In this document: positions 1 to 6,636 of the stretch, piece by piece
Position numbering within the stretch: the first letter of the stretch is position 1
Layout of the letters: each line of letters begins with the position of its first letter
DNA from: Pseudolabrys sp.
GTDB taxonomy: Bacteria; Pseudomonadota; Alphaproteobacteria; Rhizobiales; Xanthobacteraceae
Direction of reading: 5' to 3'
Length of the DNA stretch: 11,693 nt
Assembly (NCBI GenBank): GCA_026125925.1
Contig: JAHCKF010000069.1
Span: 1 to 11,693, forward strand
Made by a program: the position numbers and the translations under genes
The notes under the pieces: generated by a model
Told to the model about the DNA's origin: nothing
Databases searched by the model: none
The model's input: the letters and a program-made list of their open reading frames with translations, nothing else

Positions 1-489
1 GTGTGGCTGATGGCCTTCGGCACGCCGGTGGCGCGGCGCTTCGGCACCATGCGCTTTCTCGCGTTCTGGGTCGTGACCGCCGCGGCCGGCGCCGCCATGC
101 ATCTGCTCACCAATGCCGGTTCGATCGCACCGATGATCGGCGCCTCGGCCTCGATTTCCGGTGCGATGGCGGCCTCGATGCGTTTTGCCTTTCAGCGCGG
201 CGGGCCGCTCGGTGGCATGTGGCGAAGCGGCGATGGCGATGCCTATCGCGTGCCGGCGTTGCCGCTGACCGGCGTGCTGAGCGACGCGCGCGTACTGCTC
301 TTCGTCGGCGTGTGGTTCGGTATCAACATCCTCTTCGGTCTCTGGTCGTCGCCGGTGTTGGGCGGCGAGGATCAGCTCGTCGCCTGGCAGGCGCATATCG
401 GCGGCTTCCTCGCCGGACTGCTGCTGTTCTCCTGGTTCGATCCGGTGCGCCACGATCTCAATCCGCGCGAAGATATTGCATTGCATTGA
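1..489 (+). CDS. Rhomboid family intramembrane serine protease (C-terminal part, 5' end outside the window)
   Basis: Rhomboids cut transmembrane substrates inside the lipid bilayer using a Ser-His dyad. The visible 162 residues match the catalytic half. A WLMAFGTPVARRFG loop follows where the HxxGNMxFLxxFG segment normally lies. The serine motif is GASASISG at residues 47-54 (Ser49), and the histidine is in WQAHIGGFLAG (His132), followed by the last hydrophobic helix. Hydrophobic helices are seen near residues 19-36, 47-64, 98-117 and 130-146. The usual GxSG motif reads GASA here, an Ala in place of Gly right after the catalytic Ser. A polar loop of about 30 residues (65-95) separates the helices carrying Ser and His. 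The GTG at base 1 is probably an internal valine, because the first helices of the fold are missing, so the gene starts upstream. The next gene has its own promoter. The family call is firm; the substrate is unknown. Confidence 0.88.
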   Translation: MWLMAFGTPVARRFGTMRFLAFWVVTAAAGAAMHLLTNAGSIAPMIGASASISGAMAASMRFAFQRGGPLGGMWRSGDGDAYRVPALPLTGVLSDARVLLFVGVWFGINILFGLWSSPVLGGEDQLVAWQAHIGGFLAGLLLFSWFDPVRHDLNPREDIALH

Positions 490-493
490 AGAT

Positions 494-511
494 TGCCGCG
501 CTGCAGCGGCA
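494..511 (+). terminator. Stem-loop just after the rhomboid stop codon
   Basis: TGCCGC (494-499) and GCGGCA (506-511) form a perfect 6-bp stem with a 6-base loop, starting five bases after the stop. No T-run follows, so it is not a classical intrinsic terminator. It may protect the mRNA 3' end or assist factor-dependent termination. Confidence 0.3.
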
Positions 512-562
512 CGCATGCGACAAATTCAAACCTGACAGTCACCCGCCAAGTTCGCGCTTGAC

Positions 563-588
563 GGAACAACCGCCCCGGATTGATCGTT
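563..588 (+). promoter_or_regulatory. Sigma-EcfG (general stress response) promoter of the CBS-domain gene
   Basis: GGAAC at 563-567 and CGTT at 585-588 are separated by exactly 17 bases. This is the alphaproteobacterial EcfG consensus GGAAC-N16/17-CGTT with no mismatch. Transcription would start near 594-596, leaving a leader of about 60 bases before the ATG at 656. A CTTGAC at 557-562 could be a housekeeping -35 element, but no good -10 lies at the right distance (bases 580-586 are poor), so the EcfG reading is preferred. The motif is seen in the sequence; the function is inferred. Confidence 0.7.
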
Positions 589-644
589 GCGCAAGACCCG
601 GGACTTAGACGTCGCGCGAGGTCGTTTAAGCTTCCGGGCTAGTC

Positions 645-650
645 AGGAGG
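645..650 (+). promoter_or_regulatory. Ribosome binding site of the CBS-domain gene
   Basis: A perfect AGGAGG lies five bases before the ATG at 656. It fixes that start over the in-frame ATG far upstream at 587, which has no such site and lies before the predicted transcription start. Confidence 0.85.
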
Positions 651-655
651 CTGTC

Positions 656-1087
656 ATGAACGTCAAGACGATCCTGGCCGCAAAGGGCGGCGACATCATC
701 GGCATCGAGCCGACGGCAAATTTGGCCGCGGCGGCGAAGTTGCTCAGCAAACATCGGATCGGCGCGGTGGTGATCCGCGGCGCGGGCGGCCGTCTCGCCG
801 GCATTCTGTCGGAACGCGATATCGTGCGCGCCATGGCCGAACACGGCGCTGCCGCGCTCGATATTCCAGTCGGTCAGGCGATGACGCGCAACGTCATGAC
901 CTGCGGCGAGAACGATTCCATCGCCGAGCTGATGGAGCGCATGACGTCAGGCAAATTCCGTCATCTGCCGGTGCTTAATGCCGAGCAACTGGTCGGCGTC
1001 ATCTCGATCGGCGACGTCGTCAAGATGCGCGTGCAGGAAATCGAGACCGACGCGGCGGCGATGCGGGATTACATCCAGACCGCGTGA
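656..1087 (+). CDS. Two-CBS-domain protein, probably stress induced
   Basis: This 143-residue protein consists of little but a pair of CBS domains (a Bateman module). The first covers roughly residues 1-65, with IGAVVIRGAGGRLAGILSERD. The second covers roughly 73-130, with MTRNVMTCGENDSIAELMERM, then FRHLPVL and VGVISIGDVVK. CBS pairs bind adenosine nucleotides or related ligands and usually act as sensors or as regulators of partner proteins. No catalytic domain is fused to it. The start is set by a perfect AGGAGG at 645-650. The exact EcfG promoter at 563-588 suggests induction by the general stress response. Stand-alone CBS-pair proteins of this size are common in Hyphomicrobiales. The gene converges on the patatin-like gene with a 36-base gap. 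The family is certain; ligand and partner are unknown. Confidence 0.93.
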   Translation: MNVKTILAAKGGDIIGIEPTANLAAAAKLLSKHRIGAVVIRGAGGRLAGILSERDIVRAMAEHGAAALDIPVGQAMTRNVMTCGENDSIAELMERMTSGKFRHLPVLNAEQLVGVISIGDVVKMRVQEIETDAAAMRDYIQTA

Positions 1088-1108
1088 CCGGACGGCCAAC
1101 GCGCCGTT

Positions 1109-1134
1109 CTACTTGCCGCAGTGCTACTTGCCGC
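1109..1134 (-). repeat. 11-bp duplication of the patatin gene's last codons and stop
   Basis: The plus-strand sequence CTACTTGCCGC occurs at 1109-1119 and again at 1124-1134, a period of 15 bases. On the minus strand this puts a second Gly-Lys-stop in frame four codons after the first stop. It looks like a small local duplication giving a back-up stop. Confidence 0.6.
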
Positions 1135-2158
1135 CGCCGACATTGCCGGCGGCGTCGCCGGGCTGCGACAGGCTATCGATCGCCTCGGTGACGGTTTCAA
1201 GCGCCTTTTCCGCCGCCTCGACGCCGACGGCGATGGCGTCCTTGTTGCGGTGAAAATCGAACCAGCCAATGGTGCCGAGCCGTGGGCTAATCAGCACGTC
1301 CGGCGGATCGCCGGCAAGCCGTGCCCGCGTAATGCGATCCTGCATGACGTTGAAGGCTTCGACCATCACCGTCGGAATACCGGGACGGCCGTGATCGCCG
1401 AACAATTTGCGGCGCAGCGACTTCTCGCGGCCGAACACCGCGCGCAGGCCGTGCAGTTGATCGCCCGGCGGCGGCGGCTCGTCGGTTTGGTCCGAGCCGT
1501 GATCGGCGATGATGGTGCCGCGGCCGAACAGATCGGCGTTGAGATTGACGGCGATAACGACGCGGGCGCCGAGCGCGCGCGCCGCAGACACCGGCACCGG
1601 ATTGACCAGCGCGCCGTCGACCAGCCAGCGGCCGCCGATCTTCACCGGCGGAAAAATGCCGGGCAGGGCGTAGGACGCGCGCAAAGCGTCGGCAAGGCGC
1701 CCGCGCGTCAGCCAGATCTCGTGACCGGTGTTGAATTCGGTGGCGATGGCGGCAAAGCGCATCGGCAGCGTTTCGATGCGCGTGTCCTTGAGTTGTTCGC
1801 TGAGTTTGCCGGACAACCGGCCGCCGCCGATGAGGCCGGAGCCGGACAGGCTGATGTCGAGATAGCTGAGGATCGAGCGCACCGACAGGCTGCGCGCCCA
1901 GCTCTCGAGATTGTCGAGTTGACCGGCCGCGTAGCAGCCGCCGACAACGGCGCCGATCGAGGTGCCGACGATGACGTCGGGCACGATGCCGTGCGCGGCC
2001 AGCGTCCGGATCACACCGATGTGTGCAAAACCGCGAGCCGCGCCGCCGCCAAGGGCCAGGCCGATGCTCGGCCGCACCCGCTCCGGCTTGTCCGGCGGCG
2101 CGTTGGCGTCCGCCTCGCGATCGCCGCCGTTCTTGCGCGCGAAAAAACCTTCAAACAC
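1124..2158 (-). CDS. Patatin-like phospholipase (NTE / RssA-type)
   Basis: This is a predicted serine acyl-hydrolase acting on lipids or phospholipids with a Ser-Asp dyad. Numbered from the chosen start, the oxyanion glycine motif GGGAARG is at residues 37-43. The nucleophile motif GTSIG is at 65-69 (Ser67), and WLVDGALVNPVP carries the catalytic Asp (Asp181) in a DGA motif. All key residues are intact, and GFAHIGVIRTL is typical of bacterial patatins. The start is taken as GTG 2158 (TTG 2161 is also possible), because AGGAGA at 2168-2173 lies 9 bases upstream (6 from the TTG). This gives 344 residues, normal for the family. The ATG at 2269 would add 37 basic residues with no family resemblance and no clear ribosome site. 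No signal peptide is evident, so the protein is probably cytosolic or at the inner membrane. The true substrate is unknown. Confidence 0.9.
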   Translation of the reverse strand: MFEGFFARKNGGDREADANAPPDKPERVRPSIGLALGGGAARGFAHIGVIRTLAAHGIVPDVIVGTSIGAVVGGCYAAGQLDNLESWARSLSVRSILSYLDISLSGSGLIGGGRLSGKLSEQLKDTRIETLPMRFAAIATEFNTGHEIWLTRGRLADALRASYALPGIFPPVKIGGRWLVDGALVNPVPVSAARALGARVVIAVNLNADLFGRGTIIADHGSDQTDEPPPPGDQLHGLRAVFGREKSLRRKLFGDHGRPGIPTVMVEAFNVMQDRITRARLAGDPPDVLISPRLGTIGWFDFHRNKDAIAVGVEAAEKALETVTEAIDSLSQPGDAAGNVGGGK

Positions 2159-2167
2159 CAAACCAGA

Positions 2168-2173
2168 TCTCCT
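2168..2173 (-). promoter_or_regulatory. Ribosome binding site deciding the patatin start
   Basis: On the minus strand AGGAGA occupies 2173-2168, six bases before TTG 2161 and nine before GTG 2158. It lies inside the longer open frame that begins at ATG 2269 and argues for the shorter protein. Confidence 0.65.
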
Positions 2174-2368
2174 TCGGGCACGGCCGCATTTTCGGGCCGG
2201 GCGCGCCACGGCGACAAGGAATTCGCTGCCCATGGTGAAGACCGGAGTCGTGTGACCGTCCCGTGACACGTTCAGCGTGCGCCTCGGCGATTACCGTAAG
2301 GTTAAGGCCCCGTTGAGGGCAACTCTCCAACCGTTTGTAAGTTCGATACTTTCAGATGATTGGCAGGG

Positions 2369-2974
2369 TTACTTCGTGGGCCGGATCATGGAGAACATAG
2401 TGTCGGCCACGGCATATTGGTCGTAGCCGCAGCGGGCAATCGGCCGCATGGCTGCCGTGTCGAGAATGCCGTCCTTGATGAAGCGGTCCTCGATATGGAC
2501 GCCGACCACCTGGCCGAACACGACGTGGCACTCGGCGGGCGTACCGTCGAGGGCGTCCAGTGAGACGATCTTCAACAGCTTGCACTCGAGTGCGCAGGGG
2601 CTGGCGGCAACACGGGGCGGCTTGACGATGCGGCAGGGCGCCGGCGCCAGCCCGGCGCGCTCCATCTCGTTGATGCCGCGCGCGACCGGCGCCGACGTGT
2701 CATTCATCTGTTCGCGCAGGTCCCAGGTGGCGAGATTGCAGACGAACTCGCCGGTCTCTTCGATGAAGACGACGGAGTCCTTGCGCTTCTCGCTGGCGAA
2801 CATCACCAGGTTGGGGCGGCTGTTGATGCCGTTGAAGAACGAGTAGGGCGCGAGGTTGACTTCACCTTTGGCGCTCATCGACGTGATCCACCCGATCGGC
2901 CGCGGCGCGACGATGGCCTTGAAGGGATCGTGCGGCAGGATATTGCGATCGCGCTTTTCCGGTTCGTAGAACAT
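2369..2974 (-). CDS. Flavin reductase-like FMN-binding protein (split beta-barrel family)
   Basis: This 201-residue protein belongs to the flavin reductase-like / DIM6-NtaB family, whose members bind FMN in a split barrel. Many of them reduce free flavin with NAD(P)H for a partner monooxygenase. Family features are IVAPRPIGWITS near residues 21-32, LAPYSFFNGINSRPNLVMFA near 41-60, an ETGEFVCNLAT segment near 73-83, and FGQVVGVHIED near 153-163. The start ATG overlaps the nitroreductase stop by one base (TGATG, 2976-2972), so translation is very likely coupled to that gene. No monooxygenase partner is visible in the window. It could also be an FMN-binding oxidoreductase without true flavin reductase activity. 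The family call is firm; the substrate is open. Confidence 0.88.
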   Translation of the reverse strand: MFYEPEKRDRNILPHDPFKAIVAPRPIGWITSMSAKGEVNLAPYSFFNGINSRPNLVMFASEKRKDSVVFIEETGEFVCNLATWDLREQMNDTSAPVARGINEMERAGLAPAPCRIVKPPRVAASPCALECKLLKIVSLDALDGTPAECHVVFGQVVGVHIEDRFIKDGILDTAAMRPIARCGYDQYAVADTMFSMIRPTK

Positions 2975-3552
2975 CAGCGACCGGCTCCGTCGAAATGTGT
3001 GACGATGGCGTCGAGCTTCGGCCGTTCGCGATCCTCCGGCGCCTTGGTCGCATTGCCGATATAGACGAAACCGGCGATGCGCTCCTGCTCGGCGAGCCCG
3101 AGCGCGGTCATGGCGGCGCGGTCATAGGCCGGCCATTCGCTGAGCCAGCTCGCGACATAGCCCATGGCATGCGCGGCGGTGACCAGGTTCATGCAGGCGG
3201 CGCCCGCGGAGAGCTGCTGCTCCCATTCGGGGATCTTCACATGCGGCGCGGCGCGGCTGACGACGGCAATGACGAGCGGCGCGCGGGCAAAGCGGCCGCT
3301 CTCGAAGGCGAGCTGGTCGGCAGTAGCGCCGGGATTGGCGGCGGCAAACACCGCGGCAATCCGCTCGCCCGCGGCGCGCCGCGCATCGCCCGAGAAGACG
3401 ATGAAGCGCCATGGCGCCAGCTTGCCGTGGTCCGGCACGCGTGAGGCGATCGTCAGCAGGGTCTTGATGCCGGCGTCATCGGGGCCGGGGCCGGTCATCT
3501 CGATCGGCTTTACCGAGCGGCGGGTTTTGAGCAGTTCTAAAGCGTCGGGCAT
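2974..3552 (-). CDS. YdjA-like nitroreductase
   Basis: This 192-residue, single-domain, FMN-dependent NAD(P)H nitroreductase resembles the compact E. coli YdjA subgroup. The phosphate-binding KTRRSVKP is at residues 9-16 and PDHGKLAPWRF at 40-50. Further on, IPEWEQQLSAGAACMNL and ERIAGFVYIG line up with the matching YdjA segments. The start is ATG 3552, where the family's usual MDALELL-type N-terminus begins (MPDALELL). The frame stays open to 3765, but those extra codons resemble no family member and cover predicted RNA structure. No strong ribosome site precedes 3552, which is odd for the strand. The gene is the first of a two-gene unit with the flavin-reductase-like gene. The physiological substrate of YdjA-type enzymes is unsettled. 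Confidence 0.88.
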   Translation of the reverse strand: MPDALELLKTRRSVKPIEMTGPGPDDAGIKTLLTIASRVPDHGKLAPWRFIVFSGDARRAAGERIAAVFAAANPGATADQLAFESGRFARAPLVIAVVSRAAPHVKIPEWEQQLSAGAACMNLVTAAHAMGYVASWLSEWPAYDRAAMTALGLAEQERIAGFVYIGNATKAPEDRERPKLDAIVTHFDGAGR

Positions 3553-3657
3553 TGGGGACTTTCGCGGGCGCGGCAGCGCGTGGGAAACAGCCGCGCACGA
3601 ACGGGCGGCCGGATGATGCAGGAAATAGTAGTGAAGCGACGGTAACGCAATCGGCCG

Positions 3658-3719
3658 CCTCGGCAAAATGCCTGCACCTGAGAGGTGCCTGCGAGGACCA
3701 CGCGTCAAGACGCCGGTCC
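3658..3719 (-). promoter_or_regulatory. Candidate structured RNA in the nitroreductase leader
   Basis: Read on the minus strand, 5' to 3', there are three elements. First comes a hairpin with GGACC and GGTCC (3719-3715 / 3699-3695) enclosing GCGTC and GACGC (3713-3709 / 3706-3702). Next is CCTCG (3696-3692), which can pair with CGAGG (3662-3658). That helix encloses GCACCT-CTC-AGGTGC (3688-3674) and GCA-TTTT-less stem GCA/TGC (3671-3663), forming a possible three-way junction. The first hairpin and the junction's closing helix share two bases, so they partly exclude each other. The element ends about 105 bases before the nitroreductase ATG. I recognise no known riboswitch class. The pairings are seen; the function is inferred. 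Confidence 0.35.
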
Positions 3720-3869
3720 ATTCCCGACGCGAGGGCGCCGCGAGGGCGAAGGCCGTCGCCGCCACACCCCGCCGCTGCCGCTGTGACCAATAGCGCTGTC
3801 CGCATTCGATAGCGCCAGGTGGCGATCCACCGATGCGTCATCATCAGAAACGAATCACCGCGCACGAAA

Positions 3870-3891
3870 TCGCCGAAACATGATTCGGCGA
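3870..3891. repeat. 8-bp perfect inverted repeat in the nitroreductase-cheW spacer
   Basis: TCGCCGAA (3870-3877) and TTCGGCGA (3884-3891) flank a 6-base spacer. An overlapping alternative pairs CGAATCA (3851-3857) with TGATTCG (3881-3887). It could be an operator for a dimeric regulator or an RNA hairpin. No T-run follows on either strand. Confidence 0.45.
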
Positions 3892-3997
3892 ACCACGACA
3901 ATCGCTAAGTACCACTCAGGCGTGTCGATCTGCACCGCAGCGTTGCATCGTCGCGGGTGGATCGTAATCGTATGCGACTACCGATCCGGGTTGTGGC

Positions 3998-4012
3998 TCG
4001 CGCTACGCGCGA
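3998..4012. repeat. Short perfect inverted repeat
   Basis: TCGCGC (3998-4003) and GCGCGA (4007-4012) flank the triplet TAC, just before the AT-rich stretch at 4021-4040. It could be a hairpin or an operator half-site pair. No T-run follows. Confidence 0.35.
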
Positions 4013-4020
4013 AGTCGCCC

Positions 4021-4154
4021 TTTGATTATTATAAATAAAACGCGCCTGACAAGAATGTCGCAGTTGAAGTGGAAGCCGGTCACAGTAAACGCGACGTAAT
4101 TCGGGGCCCGGTGGAATATAAACAACTTCTACAGAACTCGATGATAATTTTATC
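4021..4154 (+). promoter_or_regulatory. AT-rich promoter-like region upstream of cheW
   Basis: Two AT-rich patches lie in otherwise GC-rich DNA. One at 4021-4040 contains TATAAA at 4030-4035. The other is GATAA-TT-TTATC at 4143-4154, whose GATAAT (4143-4148) could be a -10 element about 70 bases before the cheW ATG. Neither has a recognisable -35 box at 16-18 bases, so the exact promoter is unresolved. Confidence 0.3.
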
Positions 4155-4216
4155 GATGGGTCGCGTTCGATCCGGCGTGTCGAGCTTGCGTCAGCAGATC
4201 CCATCGAGGTCACATC

Positions 4217-4747
4217 ATGAGTCAAGTCGAGTCGTCTTCCGAACTAACAAGCGCGGCGCCGAATGTCTGGGGCAACTCCAGCGCGGGCGATGCCGCAGCC
4301 GGCGCGACCCAGACCCAGTTCATCAGCTTCGCCATCGGCGACGATCAGTACGGCGTCGACATCATGGCCGTGCGCGAGATCAAGGGCTGGAGCGACATCA
4401 CGCATTTGCCCAAACAGCCGGAATATGTGCGCGGTGTGCTCAACCTCCGCGGGGCCATCGTTCCGATCGTCGATCTACGCTGCCGCTTCGGTCAGGGTCT
4501 GACCGAGACGACACCACTGCACATCGTCATCATCGTGCAGATCGACGGCCGTCAGGTCGGTCTGATCGGCGACCGTGTGCTCGATATCGTGTCGGTCGAT
4601 GCCGCGCAGATCCAGAAAGTGCCGCGCACCGACAGCGGCCATCAAACCGGCTTCCTGTCAGGTCTCGTCACCCATGACGAAGGCATGATCGCCTTGATCA
4701 ATCTTCCCAACCTGCTGGCGCTTTCCGACGTCGAAAGCGCGCACTGA
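4217..4747 (+). CDS. cheW: Chemotaxis adaptor protein CheW
   Basis: CheW links chemoreceptors to the histidine kinase CheA in the cytoplasmic signalling array. The 176-residue protein has an acidic, Ser/Ala-rich N-terminal tail of about 32 residues, then the double beta-barrel CheW domain. That domain begins QFISFAIGDDQYGVDIMAVREI, with its diagnostic VRGVLNLRGAIVPIVDLR stretch at about residues 74-91. VGLIGDRVLDIVSV and an ALINLPNLL end complete it. The length is close to the family norm (E. coli CheW is 167). GAGG at 4206-4209, seven bases before the ATG, supports the start. The chemoreceptor gene follows after 54 bases, so the two probably form a receptor-adaptor operon. No cheA, cheY, cheB or cheR is in the window, so this may be an orphan CheW serving kinases encoded elsewhere. 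Confidence 0.95.
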   Translation: MSQVESSSELTSAAPNVWGNSSAGDAAAGATQTQFISFAIGDDQYGVDIMAVREIKGWSDITHLPKQPEYVRGVLNLRGAIVPIVDLRCRFGQGLTETTPLHIVIIVQIDGRQVGLIGDRVLDIVSVDAAQIQKVPRTDSGHQTGFLSGLVTHDEGMIALINLPNLLALSDVESAH

Positions 4748-4801
4748 AATCCTCATCCTCGCCCATCGAGGCGACCACCTTCAACGACCAATCCCGGGGA
4801 A

Positions 4802-6589
4802 ATGATGTTACGTCTTTCGAACCTGAGCATCGGCTTCAAATTGTCCGCGATCTCCGCCGTCAGCATTCTGCTGCTGGTCTGCATGATCGGCTCGATGATG
4901 TTGAGCAACCGCCATATCCGCGAAGCGAACAACGAAGCCAACCACGAACTGCACGTCGCGCGCGACCTACAAGCCGCCAAGGCCGCGGAAGTGGGTATGC
5001 AGGTTGCCGTCCGTGACATCCGGCTGGCCCCAACGGCGGACAATCTGAGCCGCGCAGTCAAGCTGCTCGAGGAGCAGCAGGCGCTGGGCCACAAATACGT
5101 CGATCCGGTCTTTGACAAGACCGACAACGCGGAAATCAAGGGTCTTCTCGACAAGGCGCGCAAGTTGATCGACGCCTACGCCGCCGGCGGAAAACAGATT
5201 GCCGCCCTGCGCAGCGAGGCGGTTGCTCTGGCTGCCTCCGGCGATGCCGGCAACGCGGCCAAGATCGCCGATCTCAATAAGCAGGCCGAGGCCTTCGCCC
5301 GCGACCGCACCCTGCCGATCGCGACAGAACTCATGAAGGTGCTCGAAGACACCGGCGCCGCTGCGGAACGTCTGGCGACCCACGAAGCGCAAGTCGCGGC
5401 CGAAGCCATGGCGTTTGCCGAATGGACCAGCCTTGCGGTTGGGGCCGTCGCCATCATCCTGCTGATCGGCGCGGCGTTCTTCGGTGCCGTGACCATCGCG
5501 CGGCCGCTGAAGGCCATGGTGAAGCCGCTCGAAGAGATCGCTGGCGGCAACTTCACCGTGGCGATCCCCGGCACCGGCCGTAAGGACGAGGTCGGCCAGA
5601 TCGCCGAGGCCGTCCACAGCATGTCACAGAAGATGAGCCATACGATCGCCGAGATCAAAGCCTCGGGCCGCGAAGTCACCAACGCCTCGGCCGAAATCGC
5701 GACTTCGACCACCGACCTGTCGCAGCGCACCGAAGAGCAGGCGGCGAGCCTGGAGGAAACCTCTGCCGCGATGGAAGAGCTTGCCGCCACCGTGCGCAGG
5801 AACGCCGAGAACGCCCAGCTCGCCAACCAGGACGCGGCGACGACCCGCGAAGTCGCCGATCGCGGCGGTCAGGTCGTCGCCAAGGCGGTCGATGCCATGG
5901 CGCGGATCGAAGAGTCCTCGCGCAAGATCTCGGACATCATCGGTGTCATCGACGAGATCGCGCGTCAGACCAACCTGCTGGCGCTCAACGCGGCGGTGGA
6001 GGCGGCGCGTGCCGGTGAAGCCGGCCGCGGCTTCGCGGTGGTGGCGTCGGAAGTGCGCAGTCTGGCGCAGCGTTCGTCGCAAGCCGCCAAGGACATCAAG
6101 GACCTCATCACCAACTCCAACGGCCAGGTGAAGGACGGCGTCGATCTCGTCAACAAAGCGGGTCAATCGCTCACCGAGATCGTCGACTCGATCAAGAAGG
6201 TGGCCGTCGTCGTCTCGGAGATCGCCAATGCCTCGGCCGAGCAGGCCACCGGCATCGACCAGATCAACAAGGCCCTGACGCAGATGGACGAGGTGACGCA
6301 GCAGAACTCGGCGCTGGTCGAGGAAAACGCGGCGACCGCAAAGACCCTCGAGCATCAGGCCAAGGCGATGGACGAGCAGGTCGCGGTCTTCCAGATCGGC
6401 AGCGGCCACGACGGCCAAGGCTACGCCGTGCCGGCCGAAGCGAAGGCGGCAAAGCCCGCCGCGTCGAGGCCTGCGGTTGCCAAGCCGGCACGGCCCGCCG
6501 CCAAGCCTGCGCTCAAGCCGGCCGCCGACGCGCGGGAGATGCAGACCGCATTGGCGACCGCGGTGGGTCAGGACTGGAAAGAGTTCTAG
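4802..6589 (+). CDS. Methyl-accepting chemotaxis protein (transmembrane chemoreceptor)
   Basis: This is an inner-membrane receptor controlling CheA through CheW. The 595 residues show TM1 at about 14-35, a helical periplasmic sensor of about 170 residues (four-helix-bundle type by appearance), and TM2 at about 209-231. A HAMP linker follows from about 233 to 285, containing [19 protein letters not shown] long cytoplasmic coiled coil then carries the conserved signalling tip [20 protein letters not shown] from residue 384, continuing [18 protein letters not shown]. An Ala/Pro/Lys-rich flexible linker (about 544-577) leads to a C-terminal DWKEF, matching the xWxxF tether that recruits CheR/CheB in some receptors. 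Two ATGs lie in tandem (4802 and 4805). GGGGA at 4796-4800 is better spaced for the second, so the first Met may not be used. A strong terminator follows at 6637-6671. The ligand cannot be told. Confidence 0.95.
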   Translation: MMLRLSNLSIGFKLSAISAVSILLLVCMIGSMMLSNRHIREANNEANHELHVARDLQAAKAAEVGMQVAVRDIRLAPTADNLSRAVKLLEEQQALGHKYVDPVFDKTDNAEIKGLLDKARKLIDAYAAGGKQIAALRSEAVALAASGDAGNAAKIADLNKQAEAFARDRTLPIATELMKVLEDTGAAAERLATHEAQVAAEAMAFAEWTSLAVGAVAIILLIGAAFFGAVTIARPLKAMVKPLEEIAGGNFTVAIPGTGRKDEVGQIAEAVHSMSQKMSHTIAEIKASGREVTNASAEIATSTTDLSQRTEEQAASLEETSAAMEELAATVRRNAENAQLANQDAATTREVADRGGQVVAKAVDAMARIEESSRKISDIIGVIDEIARQTNLLALNAAVEAARAGEAGRGFAVVASEVRSLAQRSSQAAKDIKDLITNSNGQVKDGVDLVNKAGQSLTEIVDSIKKVAVVVSEIANASAEQATGIDQINKALTQMDEVTQQNSALVEENAATAKTLEHQAKAMDEQVAVFQIGSGHDGQGYAVPAEAKAAKPAASRPAVAKPARPAAKPALKPAADAREMQTALATAVGQDWKEF

Positions 6590-6606
6590 CCAAAGCGCTG
6601 ATCGTG

Positions 6607-6630
6607 CCCCGGGGGTGCATGCCTCCGGGG
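6607..6630 (+). repeat. Stem-loop after the chemoreceptor gene
   Basis: CCCCGGGGG (6607-6615) pairs with CCTCCGGGG (6622-6630), nine pairs with one G-T wobble around a TGCATG loop. It has no T-run and is the first of two tandem hairpins, the second being the terminator at 6637-6671. It may stabilise the cheW-receptor mRNA 3' end. Confidence 0.5.
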
Positions 6631-6636
6631 ATGAGG

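Larger units (their letters stand above)
3553..4216. other. 664-base divergent spacer without a convincing gene
   Basis: It separates the minus-strand nitroreductase from the plus-strand cheW. The open frames here show no family features, no good ribosome sites and odd composition, so I call none. It holds a cluster of hairpins at 3658-3719, an 8-bp inverted repeat at 3870-3891, a 6-bp one at 3998-4012, and two AT-rich patches (4021-4040 and 4143-4154) that stand out in GC-rich DNA. Promoters for both flanking units must lie here, but I found no confident -35/-10 pair. Confidence 0.6.

Noticed and set aside
1121..2266. A long plus-strand open frame opposite the patatin gene
   Set aside because: It mirrors the patatin gene almost exactly. 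Its product is Arg/Ala/His-rich without motifs, while the minus strand has all patatin active-site motifs. GC-rich codon use explains the open antisense frame.
3658..3692. Resemblance to riboswitch fragments: CTCTCAGG on the minus strand (glycine type) or CTGAGA on the plus strand (TPP type)
   Set aside because: Only these short strings match. The other conserved blocks and the spacing of the glycine and TPP aptamers are absent.
3699..3724. A second EcfG-like promoter on the minus strand, GGAAT-N17-CGTG, before the nitroreductase
   Set aside because: The spacing is right, but both boxes miss a conserved base and the site overlaps the hairpin cluster. Too weak to call.
3553..3765. An N-terminal extension of the nitroreductase to an ATG at 3765
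   Set aside because: The extra 71 codons resemble no nitroreductase, and family alignment begins at ATG 3552. The extension covers a cluster of hairpins more easily read as leader RNA.
3476..4225. Minus-strand open frames at 3476-3901 and 3905-4225
   Set aside because: Neither has a ribosome site or a recognisable domain. The first overlaps the nitroreductase, the second runs through the cheW promoter region, and both are rich in Arg/Ser, as expected of chance frames.
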